Assembly: GCF_900292075.1 (NCBI RefSeq)
Contig: NZ_OLMV01000008.1
Location: 1 to 64,000 of the forward strand
Source of the DNA: Microbacterium timonense
Lineage (GTDB): Bacteria > Actinomycetota > Actinomycetes > Actinomycetales > Microbacteriaceae
DNA length: 64,000 nt
Direction of reading: 5' to 3'
Made by a program: the position numbers and the translations under genes. A model generated the notes under the pieces. It saw only the letters and a program-made list of their open reading frames with translations. It ran no database searches and was not told where the DNA came from. Shown here in pieces: positions 1 through 11,678 of the stretch (position 1 is its first letter; every line of letters begins with the position of its first letter).

Positions 1-126
1 CCACGACGACGTGCCACCCAGCAGCGCGTCGTACGCCGGGTCCGCGAGCAGGCGCAGCGCGAGTGCCAGCCGCTCGGCGGTGGTGCGCGCCGCTCGGCGG
101 GCCGGGGGCGCCGGGCCCGCGTTCAA
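1..126 (-). CDS. Possible partial ORF running off the left edge
   Basis: Read leftwards from about 126, one frame stays open to the window edge and encodes an Ala/Leu-rich stretch including ERLALALRLLADPAYDALL, which looks like real helical protein. No convincing start is visible. The frame passes through the palindromic repeat at 124-195, where a TTG at 126 is the only nearby candidate. The family is not recognised. It may equally be chance open frame in GC-rich DNA. Confidence 0.25.
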   Translation of the reverse strand, partial: MNAGPAPPARRAARTTAERLALALRLLADPAYDALLGGTSSW

Positions 127-195
127 CAGGTCAACCGCACTTCCGCAGGAGAAACGGGTCCTCGCTTTTCCTGTAGAGGCGCGGTTGACCTGTCG
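124..195. repeat. Isolated 72-bp palindromic repeat unit
   Basis: Left arm CAACAGGTCAACCG (124-137) and right arm CGGTTGACCTGTCG (182-195) form a 13-14 bp stem. Inside it a second pair, CAGGA and TCCTG, continues the dyad. It has exactly the 72-bp length of the four units at 1184-1717 but a more diverged middle. It lies just past the 3' end of the nuclease gene at 251-1108, so that gene has copies on both sides. Confidence 0.85.
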
Positions 196-224
196 AAGAG
201 GAGGCCGCTCCTGTCGAAGAGGAG
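189..224. repeat. 15-bp direct repeat at the edge of the palindrome
   Basis: CCTGTCGAAGAGGAG occurs at 189-203 and again at 210-224. The first copy begins inside the right arm of the palindromic unit, so part of the unit edge has been duplicated with a 21-bp period. No function is known. Confidence 0.7.
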
Positions 225-250
225 CCGCCGTCGTGGTCGCGGCATCCGGG

Positions 251-1108
251 TCACGGCGCCCGGTGGAGTCCCTGAGCGATCGCACGCAGGATCAGGTCGC
301 TCACCTCGTGCCAGCGTTCGATGATCTGGACGTAGGTCACGCGGATGACGTGATACCCCAGCAGCATCAGCGCGGCATCGTGCGACACGTCCGCAGTGCG
401 CTGTGGACCGACGTGATGCCCGCCGTCGATCTGCACCACCAGTCGATCGCCGATCAGGAAGTCGACACGATGCCCCTCGATCCACACCTGGGGGCGGATC
501 AGCTCGCGCAGCCAGCTGAGCCTGCTGGCGAAGATCGTCTCGAGGCCGGAGTCGGAGAACGGGGTAACGGCGTCGCGAACCAGACGCGCCGCCGGGCGGA
601 GCGGGAGCCGATCCAACTCGCCTTTCCTCACGAGCCCCATGCGCAGCGCCGACTCCCACGTCGCCAGCGCGGACTCATAAGGCTGGCAGCCGGCGAGGAT
701 GACGAGGGCGCTGAGGATGCCGTCCTCGAGCGTGTCGGGGCTGCGCGGCTGGACGGGAGCCGCCCAGTGCACCGTCGAGTCCACGCCGAGGTTCAGCCGC
801 GAGGCGGTGGGAGCCACCCCGACGTGCGGCCCATCGTGGGTGCGAACCCAGAGACCCAATCGCTTGGCCCGGGTCACGCACGTCACCACGACGCCCGCAC
901 GGGCCGCCGCCAGGAGGTACGGATCGGCATCCGGCACGGCGACCCAGCCCCGACGAGGGCTGCTGAGCACTCCGTTCCGCACCGCAACGCGCACCGCGTT
1001 CCGGCTGATCCCGGCCTCGATCAGCCTGGAGACCCGCACCACACCGCCGCGCTCCCCCACCGCACCTCGCAGATCCGTCATGCGGAGAGCATGGCGAACA
1101 GGCAGCAC
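251..1108 (-). CDS. DUF559 / Vsr-like nuclease with N-terminal winged-helix domain (AbiEi-like)
   Basis: A 285-aa protein. Residues about 15-60 resemble the winged-helix N domain of AbiEi-type proteins (VSRLIEAGISRNAVRVAV), and residues about 185-280 are a DUF559 domain, a PD-(D/E)xK fold related to Vsr endonucleases. Visible candidate active-site residues are E190, D216 (HRVDFLIG) and the Q226-I-D228 strand followed by H231-H232; the usual E-x-D of the family is Q-x-D here. I chose GTG 1108 because GGGGAGG lies 5 nt upstream; ATG 1081 is the alternative. The frame stays open another 380 nt upstream, but only through repeat DNA. Palindromic repeats flank both sides. Homologues are often annotated as type IV antitoxin-domain proteins; the target here is unknown. 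Confidence 0.75.
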   Translation of the reverse strand: MLPVRHALRMTDLRGAVGERGGVVRVSRLIEAGISRNAVRVAVRNGVLSSPRRGWVAVPDADPYLLAAARAGVVVTCVTRAKRLGLWVRTHDGPHVGVAPTASRLNLGVDSTVHWAAPVQPRSPDTLEDGILSALVILAGCQPYESALATWESALRMGLVRKGELDRLPLRPAARLVRDAVTPFSDSGLETIFASRLSWLRELIRPQVWIEGHRVDFLIGDRLVVQIDGGHHVGPQRTADVSHDAALMLLGYHVIRVTYVQIIERWHEVSDLILRAIAQGLHRAP

Positions 1109-1183
1109 GGTCACCTCCCCGCGGCGCGGCGATGGGGACAACTCGGCGCAACGGCATCCATTCGCCCTCCTGTGGAGATGGCG

Positions 1184-1717
1184 CAACAGGTCAACCGGGC
1201 ATCCACAGGACGCACGGCGGCGCAGTTGTCCTGCAAAATCGCGGTTGACCTGTCGCACGCGGCGAGCCCCGAGGCAACCACGCCGCGGTACATGCGGCGG
1301 TCCCGGATGCCGACACCCCGGGCCGAAGGCACTCCTCAAGAGGTCAACCGGGCTTCCACAGGACGCAGAGCGGCGCAGTTGTCCTGCAAAGGCGCGGTTG
1401 ACCTGTTGCATGCGGCGAGACCCGAGGCAACCACGTCGCGGTACACGCGGCGGTCCCGGATGCCGACACCCCGGGCCGAGGCACACCTCAAGAGGTCAAC
1501 CGCGCTTCCACAGGACGCACAGCGGCGCAGCTCTCCTGCAAACGCGCGGTTGACCTGTTGAATGCGGCGAGACCCGGGAACCCCGGTGGGGCCGCGGCAC
1601 ACGCGGCGGTCCCGGATGCCGGCACCTCGGGCCGAAGGCACACCTCAACAGGTCAACCGGCCTTCTACAGGACGCACAGCGGCGCAGATCTCCTGCAAAG
1701 GCGCGGTTGACCTGTTG
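1184..1717. repeat. Tandem array of four 72-bp palindromes with conserved 80-85 bp spacers
   Basis: Units lie at 1184-1255, 1337-1408, 1489-1560 and 1646-1717, each exactly 72 bp, with periods of 153, 152 and 157 bp. Outer arms are CAACAGGTCAACCG (or CAAGAGG...) and CGGTTGACCTGTTG (or ...GTCG). An inner CAGGA/TCCTG pair follows after a short internal loop. The spacers resemble one another (GGTCCCGGATGCCGACACCC and CGGGCCGAAGGC occur in most), so this is one amplified ~153-bp unit and not a CRISPR. No credible gene lies in 1109-1818; the open frames there are repeat translations. The array covers the region upstream of the nuclease gene. Confidence 0.9.
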
Positions 1718-1806
1718 AACGGCGCGGCACCAAGCGGCACCGCCCCCAACCACCGCCCCAGCCGTCACGGCCCGTCACGCGGGCGGGGCACCGGGCCGGG
1801 CCTCTC

Positions 1807-3581
<1,775 letters not shown>

Positions 3582-3673
3582 CGTCAGCACCCCCTTCTTC
3601 GCCGGAGTCTGCGCTGGTTCGCCGGCGTCTGTGAGTCTACGCACGCGCCCTCGGCGTGCCTGTCACACGATAG

Positions 3674-3702
3674 TTGCAAAGTTACTTACTTGATTGTAAG
3701 TT
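3674..3702 (+). promoter_or_regulatory. Promoter and TetR-type operator of the ABC importer operon
   Basis: The dyad ACTTAC-TTGATT-GTAAGT occupies 3684-3701. A possible -35, TTGCAA (3674-3679), and a -10-like TAAGTT (3697-3702) are 17 bp apart, so the dyad covers the promoter. This AT-rich patch stands out in GC-rich DNA. It is the probable binding site of the divergent TetR protein. Confidence 0.55.
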
Positions 3703-3774
3703 GATCCGGCAATCACCCCTCGACGTCGTGGTCGACCTCCCGAACACGACGCCGTGCCAAACGAAGGAGTAGCA

Positions 3775-5433
3775 ATGAGGCTCAGATCCTCCCTCGTCGC
3801 CGTGGGCCTGGCCGCGGCGATCGCGCTGACCGGCTGCGCGGCCGGCGGCGGTGGCGACTCGACGGAGTCCGGAGACGGCACGTCCCTGACGATCGCCAAG
3901 CCCGACGGCCCCATCACCACAGAGGGCAACAATCCCTGGGTCGGCGACTCGTCGGCCCTGCGGCTGGGGTACGCCAACGCCATCTTCGAGCCGCTCGGCA
4001 TCGTCAACCTCGTCGATCCGACCGCGGATGTCGTGCCGTGGCTGGCGAAGGAGATCACCTGGTCGGACGACTACACCTCGGTGCAGCTGACCGCGCGCGA
4101 CGGCGTGACCTGGAACGACGGCGAGGAGTTCACCGCCGACGACATCGCCTTCACGTTCCAGTTGATCAAGGACAACCCGGCACTCGACACCACCGCGCTG
4201 GGCCTCACCGACATCGCCGTCGACGGCGACACCGTCACGCTCTCGTTCGAGAACCCGATGTTCATCAAGCAGGACAAGGTCCTGCACAAGCTGATCGTCC
4301 CCCAGCACATCTGGGAGGATGTCGACGACCCCACCACGTTCACCAACGAGGACCCGGTCGGCACCGGCCCGTACACGCTGTCGAACTTCAGCACCCAGGC
4401 CGTCGAGCTCAGCGCCCGCGACGACTACTGGGGCGGGGAGCTCGCCGTGCCGACGCTGTACTACGTGTCGTACGCCGACAACACCGCGCTCACCACGGCC
4501 CTGGCCAACGGGGATGCCGACTGGGCGCAGGCCTTCATCCCCAACGTGCAGAGCGCGTACCTCGACAAGGACCCCGACAACGTCTACTGGGCGGCCGCGG
4601 GTCTGGGAATCGACACGATGTTCGTGAACACCACCACCAAGCCGTTCGACGACGTCGCGTTCCGCCAGGCGGTGAACATGGTGATCGACCGCTCGAAGCA
4701 CCAGGAGATCGCCCGCGAGGGCGGCGTGCCGGAGCTCACCTCCGTCACCGGCCTGCCGACCCCGGCCGGCGACGCGTACATCGCCGAGGAGTACGCGGGT
4801 CAGGACTACACCGTCGACGTCGAGGGCGCCAAGAAGGTGCTCGAGGACGCCGGCTACACGTGGGACGGCGACACGCTCATCGACCCCGACGGCGAGGCGG
4901 TCACCTTCACGCTGACCGTCCCGCAGGGCTGGAACGACTATGTCACCGGCATCAGCCTCATCTCCGACTCCGTGAAGGAGCTCGGCGTCGAGGCCGCCGT
5001 CGACACCCCGGATGCCGACACCTGGTGGGAGGCCAAGGGCGCCGGCGACTTCCAGGCGATCCTGCACTGGACTGACTCGGGTGCCACGCCCTACGACCTG
5101 TACAGCGACCAGATGGACGGCCGGTTCCTGAAGCCCATCGGCGAGGCGGCGGACTTCAACTTCGGCCGCTTCGACAGCCCGGAGGCCACGGCCGCGCTCG
5201 CCGAGTACGCCAGCACGACGGACGAAGCCGCCCGCGCCACCGCGCTCGAGACGATCCAGAAGATCTTCGTCGAGCAGGTCCCGGCGATGCCGATCGGCAC
5301 GCGGCCCTTCCTCAGCCAGTACAACACCCGCAACTTCGTCGGCTGGCCCGGCGAGGACGACCCGTACGTCCCCGCCGATCCCACCCAGCCCACCGCGGTG
5401 TACATCCTCACCAAGCTCCAGCCTGCGGACTGA
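3775..5433 (+). CDS. ABC transporter substrate-binding lipoprotein, family 5 (Opp/Dpp type)
   Basis: A 552-aa extracytoplasmic solute receptor. The lipoprotein signal ends in ALTGC with the lipidated cysteine at C21, followed by a Gly-rich linker and the large bilobed family 5 fold (the FENPMF and PVGTGPY blocks are typical). ATG 3775 was chosen because GAAGGAG lies 5 nt upstream; an ATG at 3754 is in frame but lacks this. It is the first gene of an operon with two ATPases, two permeases and a GH3 beta-glucosidase. Family 5 receptors bind peptides, nickel or oligosaccharides; the linked glucosidase favours beta-linked oligosaccharides, which is an inference. Confidence 0.9.
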   Translation: MRLRSSLVAVGLAAAIALTGCAAGGGGDSTESGDGTSLTIAKPDGPITTEGNNPWVGDSSALRLGYANAIFEPLGIVNLVDPTADVVPWLAKEITWSDDYTSVQLTARDGVTWNDGEEFTADDIAFTFQLIKDNPALDTTALGLTDIAVDGDTVTLSFENPMFIKQDKVLHKLIVPQHIWEDVDDPTTFTNEDPVGTGPYTLSNFSTQAVELSARDDYWGGELAVPTLYYVSYADNTALTTALANGDADWAQAFIPNVQSAYLDKDPDNVYWAAAGLGIDTMFVNTTTKPFDDVAFRQAVNMVIDRSKHQEIAREGGVPELTSVTGLPTPAGDAYIAEEYAGQDYTVDVEGAKKVLEDAGYTWDGDTLIDPDGEAVTFTLTVPQGWNDYVTGISLISDSVKELGVEAAVDTPDADTWWEAKGAGDFQAILHWTDSGATPYDLYSDQMDGRFLKPIGEAADFNFGRFDSPEATAALAEYASTTDEAARATALETIQKIFVEQVPAMPIGTRPFLSQYNTRNFVGWPGEDDPYVPADPTQPTAVYILTKLQPAD

Positions 5434-5444
5434 GAGCCGAACGC

Positions 5445-5479
5445 GACGGGGGCCGGGCCCTTTCGGCCCGGCCCCCGTC
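5445..5479 (+). terminator. Strong hairpin between receptor and ATPase genes
   Basis: A perfect 15-bp GC stem (5445-5459 with 5465-5479) and a CTTTC loop lie 11 nt after the receptor stop. No U-tract follows. It probably acts as a partial terminator or mRNA-stabilising hairpin that lets the receptor be made in excess of the membrane parts. Confidence 0.65.
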
Positions 5480-5529
5480 CGCATCGGGCAACGCCCCTCC
5501 TGCACTCCCGACCCCCGAGAACCCGAGAG

Positions 5530-6416
5530 ATGACCCAAGACGTTCTGCTGACGATCTCCGACTTCAGCGTCACCTACGACGTCGACCCGCCCGTGGAGGC
5601 GGTGCGCGACGTGTCGCTGGAACTGAAGCGCGGAGAGATCCTGGGCCTGGCCGGCGAATCCGGTTCGGGCAAGACCACGCTCGCCTACGGCATCCAGCGA
5701 CTGCTGAAGCCGCCCGCCGTCATCACCGGGGGGCGCGCGGTCTTCCACGACGCGACCGGGGAGACCATCGACATCGGCGCGCTGACCGATGACGAGATGC
5801 GCCGATTCCGGTGGGACAAGGCCTCGATGGTGTTCCAGGGCGCCATGAACGCCCTCAATCCCGTCATCAACATCGGCCGCCAGCTCGGCGACGTCTTCAC
5901 GACGCATCGCCCGGAGCTCTCGCGCGCCGACCGCACCCGCGCGTGCGGCGATCTGCTCGACCTCGTCGGCGTCGGTCGCGAGCGACTGAAGTCGTTCCCG
6001 CACGAGCTGTCGGGAGGCATGCGTCAGCGGGTCATGATCGCGATGGCCCTCGCCCTGCACCCGCAGCTCATGATCATGGACGAGCCCACCACGGCGCTCG
6101 ATGTTCTCGTGCAGCGCGAGATCCTCTCGCAGATCTCCGAGCTGCGCCGCGAGTTCGGCTTCTCCGTCGTGTTCATCACCCATGACCTGCCGCTGCTGCT
6201 GGAGATCTCGGACCGCATCGCCGTCATGCGCGAAGGCCGCATCGTCGAACTCGACACCGCCGAGAACATCTACCGCCGTCCGCAGCACGCGTACACGCAG
6301 CGCCTGCTGTCGTCGTTCCCGAGCCTCACCGGCGACCGCGGAGACTTCGTGCGCGGCACCGCGGGAATGCCGGATGCCGCATCCGCGGCATCCGGCATCG
6401 CCACGGAGGTGACGGC

Positions 6417-6420
<4 letters not shown>
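5530..6420 (+). CDS. ABC importer ATP-binding protein, OppD/DppD type
   Basis: A 296-aa cytosolic ATPase that drives the importer. Walker A is GESGSGKT (42-49, K48), the signature LSGGMRQRV starts near residue 160, and Walker B LMIMDEP has D184-E185. The Dpp-type subfamily follows from the arrangement and the C-terminal RPQHAYTQRLL segment. The gene starts with ATG after CCGAGAG and overlaps the next ATPase gene by ATGA at 6417-6420, suggesting translational coupling. Its last codons form a perfect 14-bp inverted repeat. The tail is Ala/Ser-rich and short of a usual Cys-rich OppD C-terminus. Confidence 0.92.
6367..6398. repeat. Perfect inverted repeat at the end of the first ATPase gene
   Basis: ATGCCGGATGCCGC (6367-6380) and its exact complement (6385-6398) flank ATCC. 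It encodes an Ala/Ser-rich tail and lies 19 nt before the start of the next gene, so an mRNA hairpin could affect coupling between the two ATPases. It is built from the GGATGCC/GGCATCC heptamer that recurs through the window. Confidence 0.8.
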
Positions 6421-7219
<799 letters not shown>

Positions 7220-7223
<4 letters not shown>

Positions 7224-8200
7224 GGTTCGCGCTGCGTCGCACGCTGTTCTACCTCTTCACGGCGTGGGCTGCCATCACCATCAACTTCCTCATCCCCCGC
7301 ATGATGAAGGGCGACCCCGTCTCGGCGTACCTGCAGAAGAACCAGGGCAAGATCAGCCCCGAGGCGATCGCCGCCCTGCGCACGCTCTTCGGCCTCGACA
7401 CCGAACGGAGCCTGTGGGAGCAGTACATCGACTACTGGAAGCTGCTGTTCTCCGGGGATCTGGGTCGATCGTTCTCGCACGGGCTGGCCCCGGTGACCGA
7501 CGTGATCGGCACCGCACTGCCCTGGACCGTGGGCCTGGTCGGCATCGCGACCGTGGTGTCGTTCGTGCTCGGCACGGCGGTGGGTGCCGTGATCGGCTGG
7601 CGCCGCGGGCGCGGATCGGATGCCGTCATCCCCGTGGCGACCTTCTTCTCCACCGTCCCCTACTTCTGGATGGGGCTGATCGCGATCGCGGTCTTCTCGT
7701 CGGCGTTGGGCTGGTTCCCGGCATCCCACGCGTACGGCAAGGGAACCCGCCCGGGGCTCACACCGGAGTTCATCGGCGAGGTCGTCTACTACGGGGCCCT
7801 TCCGGCCATCACGATCGTCATCGCCTCGCTCGGCGGATGGATCCTCGGCATGCGCAACATGATGATCACGGTCCTCGACGAGGACTACATCACCGTCGCG
7901 CAGGCCAAGGGCCTGTCGGATCGGCGGGTGGTGACGACGTACGCGGCGCGAAACGCCATGCTCCCGCAGTTGTCGAGCTTCGCCCTCGCGCTCGGGTTCA
8001 TCGTGGGCGGCACGCTGGTCATGGAGCTGGTGTTCTCGTACCCGGGCATCGGCAAGCTGCTGCTGGACGCCACCAACGCCAAGGACTACCCGCTCATGCA
8101 GGGCGTCTTCCTCGTGATCACGCTCGCCGTGCTCGTCACCAACATCCTCGCCGACATCGCGTACGTCATCCTCGACCCGCGCGCCCGCCAGGAGGCCTGA
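7220..8200 (+). CDS. ABC importer permease, OppB/DppB type
   Basis: A 326-aa inner-membrane subunit. The N-terminus (LFYLFTAWAAITINFLIPRM) is the first membrane helix typical of DppB proteins, and about five more follow. The EAA-type coupling loop AKGLSDRRVVTTYAARNAML near residues 230-250 contacts the ATPases. The start overlaps the preceding gene by ATGA, and the next permease follows 1 nt after the stop. Substrate specificity cannot be read from the permease. Confidence 0.92.
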
Positions 8201-8201
8201 C

Positions 8202-9299
8202 ATGACCGTCCCCACCGCCACCGCACTGGATGCCGAGACCCCCGGTGCCGCCGCCGCCTCCGCGGCCCCGCGACCGCCGGCCGGGAAGTCCGCGCTCGCG
8301 CACATCGGCGCGTCGTTCGCCATGTTCCGCAATCGCAAGTCGCTCACGGGCCTGGCGATCCTCGGATTCTTCGTGCTGCTCGCCGTGTTCGGCGACCTCA
8401 TCGCACCGTACGGGCCGCTCGAGAAGGACTACTCCGCGCTCAAGCAGCCGCCCTCGTGGCAGCATCTGCTGGGCACGAGCCACATGGGTGAGGACATCTT
8501 CAGCCAGATCATCTACGGCACGCGCGGCGTGCTGGTGGTGGGTCTGCTCTCCGGCGTCCTCGCGACCGCGATCGCCGTCGCCATCGGCGTCACCGCCGGG
8601 ATCGTCACCGGCTGGAAGAGCGAGTCGCTGTCGGCGCTCACGAACGTCTTCCTGGTGCTGCCGGGCCTCCCGCTGATGATCATCATCGCCTCGCAGTTCG
8701 AGGACCCGAGCCTGCTGCTCATCGCCGCGGTGCTCGCCCTGACCGGATGGGCGTGGGGTGCGCGCGTGCTGCGCGCCCAGACCATGTCGCTGCGCAATCG
8801 CGACTTCGTGCAGGCCGCGCGGGCGAACGGGGAGCCGCTGGGCAGGATCATCACCGTCGAGATGCTGCCGAACCTCATGGCGATCATCGCGTCGAGCTTC
8901 GTCGGCACGGTCACCGCGGCGGTCCTCGGCCTCACCACCCTCGCCTTCATCGGCGTCATCCCGATCACCAACCTGAACTGGGGCACCATCCTGTTCTGGG
9001 CGCAGCAGAACGGCGCGTTCCCCGACTACTGGTGGTGGTACATCCCCGCCGGCCTGTGCATCGCCCTGCTGGGCATGGCGCTCTCGCTCATCAACTTCGG
9101 CATCGACGAGTACGTCAACCCCCGCCTGCGCTCGGCGGGCGAGCGCTCGCGCGCCCTGCGCAAGAAGGGCATGACGGCGCGCGGCGCCGTGACGGCGGTG
9201 CGCACCGCACCCGGCGCGCCGGGCCGTGGCACGGCATCCTCCGCGTCCTCGCCGGCATCCGGCACCGCGGACTCCCCCACCCGACAGGAGAACCTGTGA
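8202..9299 (+). CDS. ABC importer permease, OppC/DppC type
   Basis: A 365-aa inner-membrane partner of the preceding permease. It has a cytosolic N-terminal arm, then a first helix (LTGLAILGFFVLLAVFGDLI), a DppC-type GTSHMGEDIFSQIIYG loop, and the EAA loop AARANGEPLGRIITVEMLP. The C-terminal ~45 residues are a low-complexity Ala/Ser/Thr tail beyond the usual end of DppC and may be disordered. The TGA overlaps the GTG start of the beta-glucosidase gene. Confidence 0.92.
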   Translation: MTVPTATALDAETPGAAAASAAPRPPAGKSALAHIGASFAMFRNRKSLTGLAILGFFVLLAVFGDLIAPYGPLEKDYSALKQPPSWQHLLGTSHMGEDIFSQIIYGTRGVLVVGLLSGVLATAIAVAIGVTAGIVTGWKSESLSALTNVFLVLPGLPLMIIIASQFEDPSLLLIAAVLALTGWAWGARVLRAQTMSLRNRDFVQAARANGEPLGRIITVEMLPNLMAIIASSFVGTVTAAVLGLTTLAFIGVIPITNLNWGTILFWAQQNGAFPDYWWWYIPAGLCIALLGMALSLINFGIDEYVNPRLRSAGERSRALRKKGMTARGAVTAVRTAPGAPGRGTASSASSPASGTADSPTRQENL

Positions 9300-11674
9300 C
9301 AGACGCCGCGCATCCTCGCGAACAACGACGCACGGACGAGCGACACCGTCCCGCCTACCTCGACGTCTCGCTTCCCGTCGCCGATCGGATCGCGGATCTT
9401 CTCGGTCGCATGAGCGTCGAGGAGAAGGTCGGGCAGATGCTGCAGCTGGACGCCCGCGACGACCTGGAGGACCAGGTCGTGCGCATGCACGCCGGGTCGA
9501 TCCTGCACGCGTCGCCCGAGAAGGTGCTGCGCGCACGCGAGCTGACGCTGCGAACGCGCCTGCAGATCCCGCTCCTCGTGGCGGAGGACTGCATCCACGG
9601 CCATTCCTTCTGGGAAGGGGCGACGATCTTCCCCACGCAGCTGGGGATGGCCGCCTCCTGGGATCCGGCGCTGATCGAAGAGGTCGCGCGTGCCACGGCG
9701 GTGGAGGTGTCGGCCACCGGCATCCACTGGACCTTCTCTCCCGTGCTGTGCATCGCCCGCGACCTGCGGTGGGGCCGCATCGACGAGACGTTCGGCGAGG
9801 ATCCCTTCCTCATCGGCGAACTGGCCTCTGCCATGGTGCGCGGCTACCAGGGCGGCGGGCTCGACGACCCCACGGCGATCCTCGCCACCGCCAAGCACTT
9901 CGCGGGGTACTCCGAGACGCAGGGAGGACGCGACGCGAGCGAGGCCGACATCTCCCGGCGCAAGCTGCGCTCCTGGTTCCTGCCGCCGTTCGAACGGGTG
10001 GCGAAGGAAGGATGCCGCACCTTCATGCTCGGCTACCAGACCACCGACGGCGTCCCGATCACGGTGAACGAATGGCTGCTGAACGAGGTGCTGCGCGGCG
10101 AGTGGGGGTACACCGGCACCCTCATCACCGACTGGGACAACGTCGGCCGCATGGTGTGGGAGCAGAAGGTGCAGCCCGACTATGCGCACGCCGCGGCTGC
10201 CGCGGTGCACGCCGGCAACGACATGATCATGACGACGCCGGGCTTCTTCCAGGGGGCACTCGACGCTCTCGCCCAGGGACTGCTGACGGAGGAGGCACTG
10301 GACCGCGCCGTCACCCGGATCCTCCTGCTGAAGTTCGAGTTCGGACTCTTCGAGAATCCCCGCCTGCCCGATCCCGAGCGCATCCAGGCGTCCGTGGGCG
10401 CGTCCGATCACACCGCGCTGAACCTCGAGACGGCCCGGCGGTCGCTCGTGCTGCTGCGCAACGACGGCACGCTTCCGTTCGCCGGCGGGCACCACGCCGA
10501 CGCCTCCGGACGCGCCGTGCCGGCGGCAGCCGGTGCCCGCCGTGTCGCGGTCGTCGGCCCCCTCGCCGATGACGCCCAGACGCAGCTCGGCGACTGGGCG
10601 GGGTCATCCGGTCAGGTCGACTGGATCCCGGACGGGCATCCCCGCGAGCGGATCACGACAGTGCTCGACGGCCTGCGTGCGCATGCTCCGGCGACATGGG
10701 ACATCTCCTACGCCCGCGGCGCCGACATCCTCAGTCTCGAGGAGGACCCGGACGGCGCGTTCTTCCCCGATGGACAACCGCGGCCGCAGGTCGTCGTCCC
10801 CAGCCCGCCCGACCCTGACCTGATCGCGGAGGCGGTCGCTGCCGCGCGCGAGGCCGACTACGTCGTCGCCGTCGTCGGAGACCGCATCGAGCTCGTCGGC
10901 GAGGGACGCTCGACGGCCACGCTGGAACTCATCGGCGGACAGCTCGCGCTGCTCGAGGCGCTCGCCGCGACCGGCACGCCGCTCGTGGTCGTGCTGCTGG
11001 CCAGCAAGCCGCACGTGCTCCCCCCGTCCGTCCTGGAGGCGGCGGCTCTGGTGTGGGCGGCCAATCCCGGCATGCAGGGCGGACGCGCCGTCGCCGAGCT
11101 GCTGCTCGGCCTCATCGAGCCGCGGGGCCGCCTGCCCCTCTCGTTCGCGCGCCACGCCGGACAGCTGCCGATCTACTACAACCAGATCCGCGGACAGCAC
11201 GGCAGCCGTTATGCCGACCTGACGCAGAGCCCGGCGTTCGCCTTCGGAGAAGGACTGTCGTACACGAGCGTGGAGTACTCGGACCTGCGTCTTGTCGAGA
11301 CCTCGCTGGAGCCGCACGAGACCGTCCGCGCCGTCGTACGCGTGCGCAACGCCGGGGATCGGGTGGCGCACGAGATCGTCCAGCTGTACGTGCGCGACAG
11401 CGTCACCTCCGTGAGCTGGGCCGATAAGGAGCTGAAGGCCTATCGCCACGTCGAGCTCGCGCCCGGTGCGTCGGCGACGGTGGAGGTGTCGGTGCCGGTA
11501 GCCGACTGCACGATCGTGGATGCCGCGGGCAGGCGCGTGGTCGAACCCGGAGAGTTCGAGCTGCTGGTGGGGTCGTCATCGCGAGACGAAACCCTCCTCA
11601 GCGCACGATTCCGCGTGGCCGCATCGTCGGGAGGCGTGCCGGTCGCGGAGGGCCAGGCGATCGAGTCCCGCTGA
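9296..11674 (+). CDS. Glycoside hydrolase family 3 beta-glucosidase
   Basis: A 792-aa enzyme predicted to hydrolyse terminal beta-glucosidic (or xylosidic) bonds. The domain order is a GH3 barrel (about 20-350), an alpha/beta sandwich (about 410-610, starting RRVAVVGPLADD) and a C-terminal fibronectin III-like domain (about 680-780). The nucleophile is D279 in LITDWDNV. There is no signal peptide, so it acts in the cytoplasm on imported substrate. GTG 9296 was chosen because AGGAG lies 5 nt upstream and the start overlaps the permease stop; the frame is open much further upstream but only as permease shadow. It is the last gene of the importer operon. Confidence 0.93.
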   Translation: MTDAAHPREQRRTDERHRPAYLDVSLPVADRIADLLGRMSVEEKVGQMLQLDARDDLEDQVVRMHAGSILHASPEKVLRARELTLRTRLQIPLLVAEDCIHGHSFWEGATIFPTQLGMAASWDPALIEEVARATAVEVSATGIHWTFSPVLCIARDLRWGRIDETFGEDPFLIGELASAMVRGYQGGGLDDPTAILATAKHFAGYSETQGGRDASEADISRRKLRSWFLPPFERVAKEGCRTFMLGYQTTDGVPITVNEWLLNEVLRGEWGYTGTLITDWDNVGRMVWEQKVQPDYAHAAAAAVHAGNDMIMTTPGFFQGALDALAQGLLTEEALDRAVTRILLLKFEFGLFENPRLPDPERIQASVGASDHTALNLETARRSLVLLRNDGTLPFAGGHHADASGRAVPAAAGARRVAVVGPLADDAQTQLGDWAGSSGQVDWIPDGHPRERITTVLDGLRAHAPATWDISYARGADILSLEEDPDGAFFPDGQPRPQVVVPSPPDPDLIAEAVAAAREADYVVAVVGDRIELVGEGRSTATLELIGGQLALLEALAATGTPLVVVLLASKPHVLPPSVLEAAALVWAANPGMQGGRAVAELLLGLIEPRGRLPLSFARHAGQLPIYYNQIRGQHGSRYADLTQSPAFAFGEGLSYTSVEYSDLRLVETSLEPHETVRAVVRVRNAGDRVAHEIVQLYVRDSVTSVSWADKELKAYRHVELAPGASATVEVSVPVADCTIVDAAGRRVVEPGEFELLVGSSSRDETLLSARFRVAASSGGVPVAEGQAIESR

Positions 11675-11678
11675 GAAC

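Noticed and set aside
1184..1717. CRISPR array
   Set aside because: The 72-bp units are palindromic and far longer than CRISPR repeats, the spacers resemble one another, and no cas genes are present.
124..1717. REP/RAYT element or insertion sequence
   Set aside because: No Y1 transposase (HUH motif) or DDE transposase is encoded; the linked protein is DUF559-like. Terminal direct duplications of an IS were not found.
3682..6288. 868-codon leftward open frame opposite the importer genes
   Set aside because: It is antisense to the receptor and ATPase genes, has Asp/Val/Arg-rich low-complexity translation, no ribosome site and no known domain; a typical GC-rich shadow frame.
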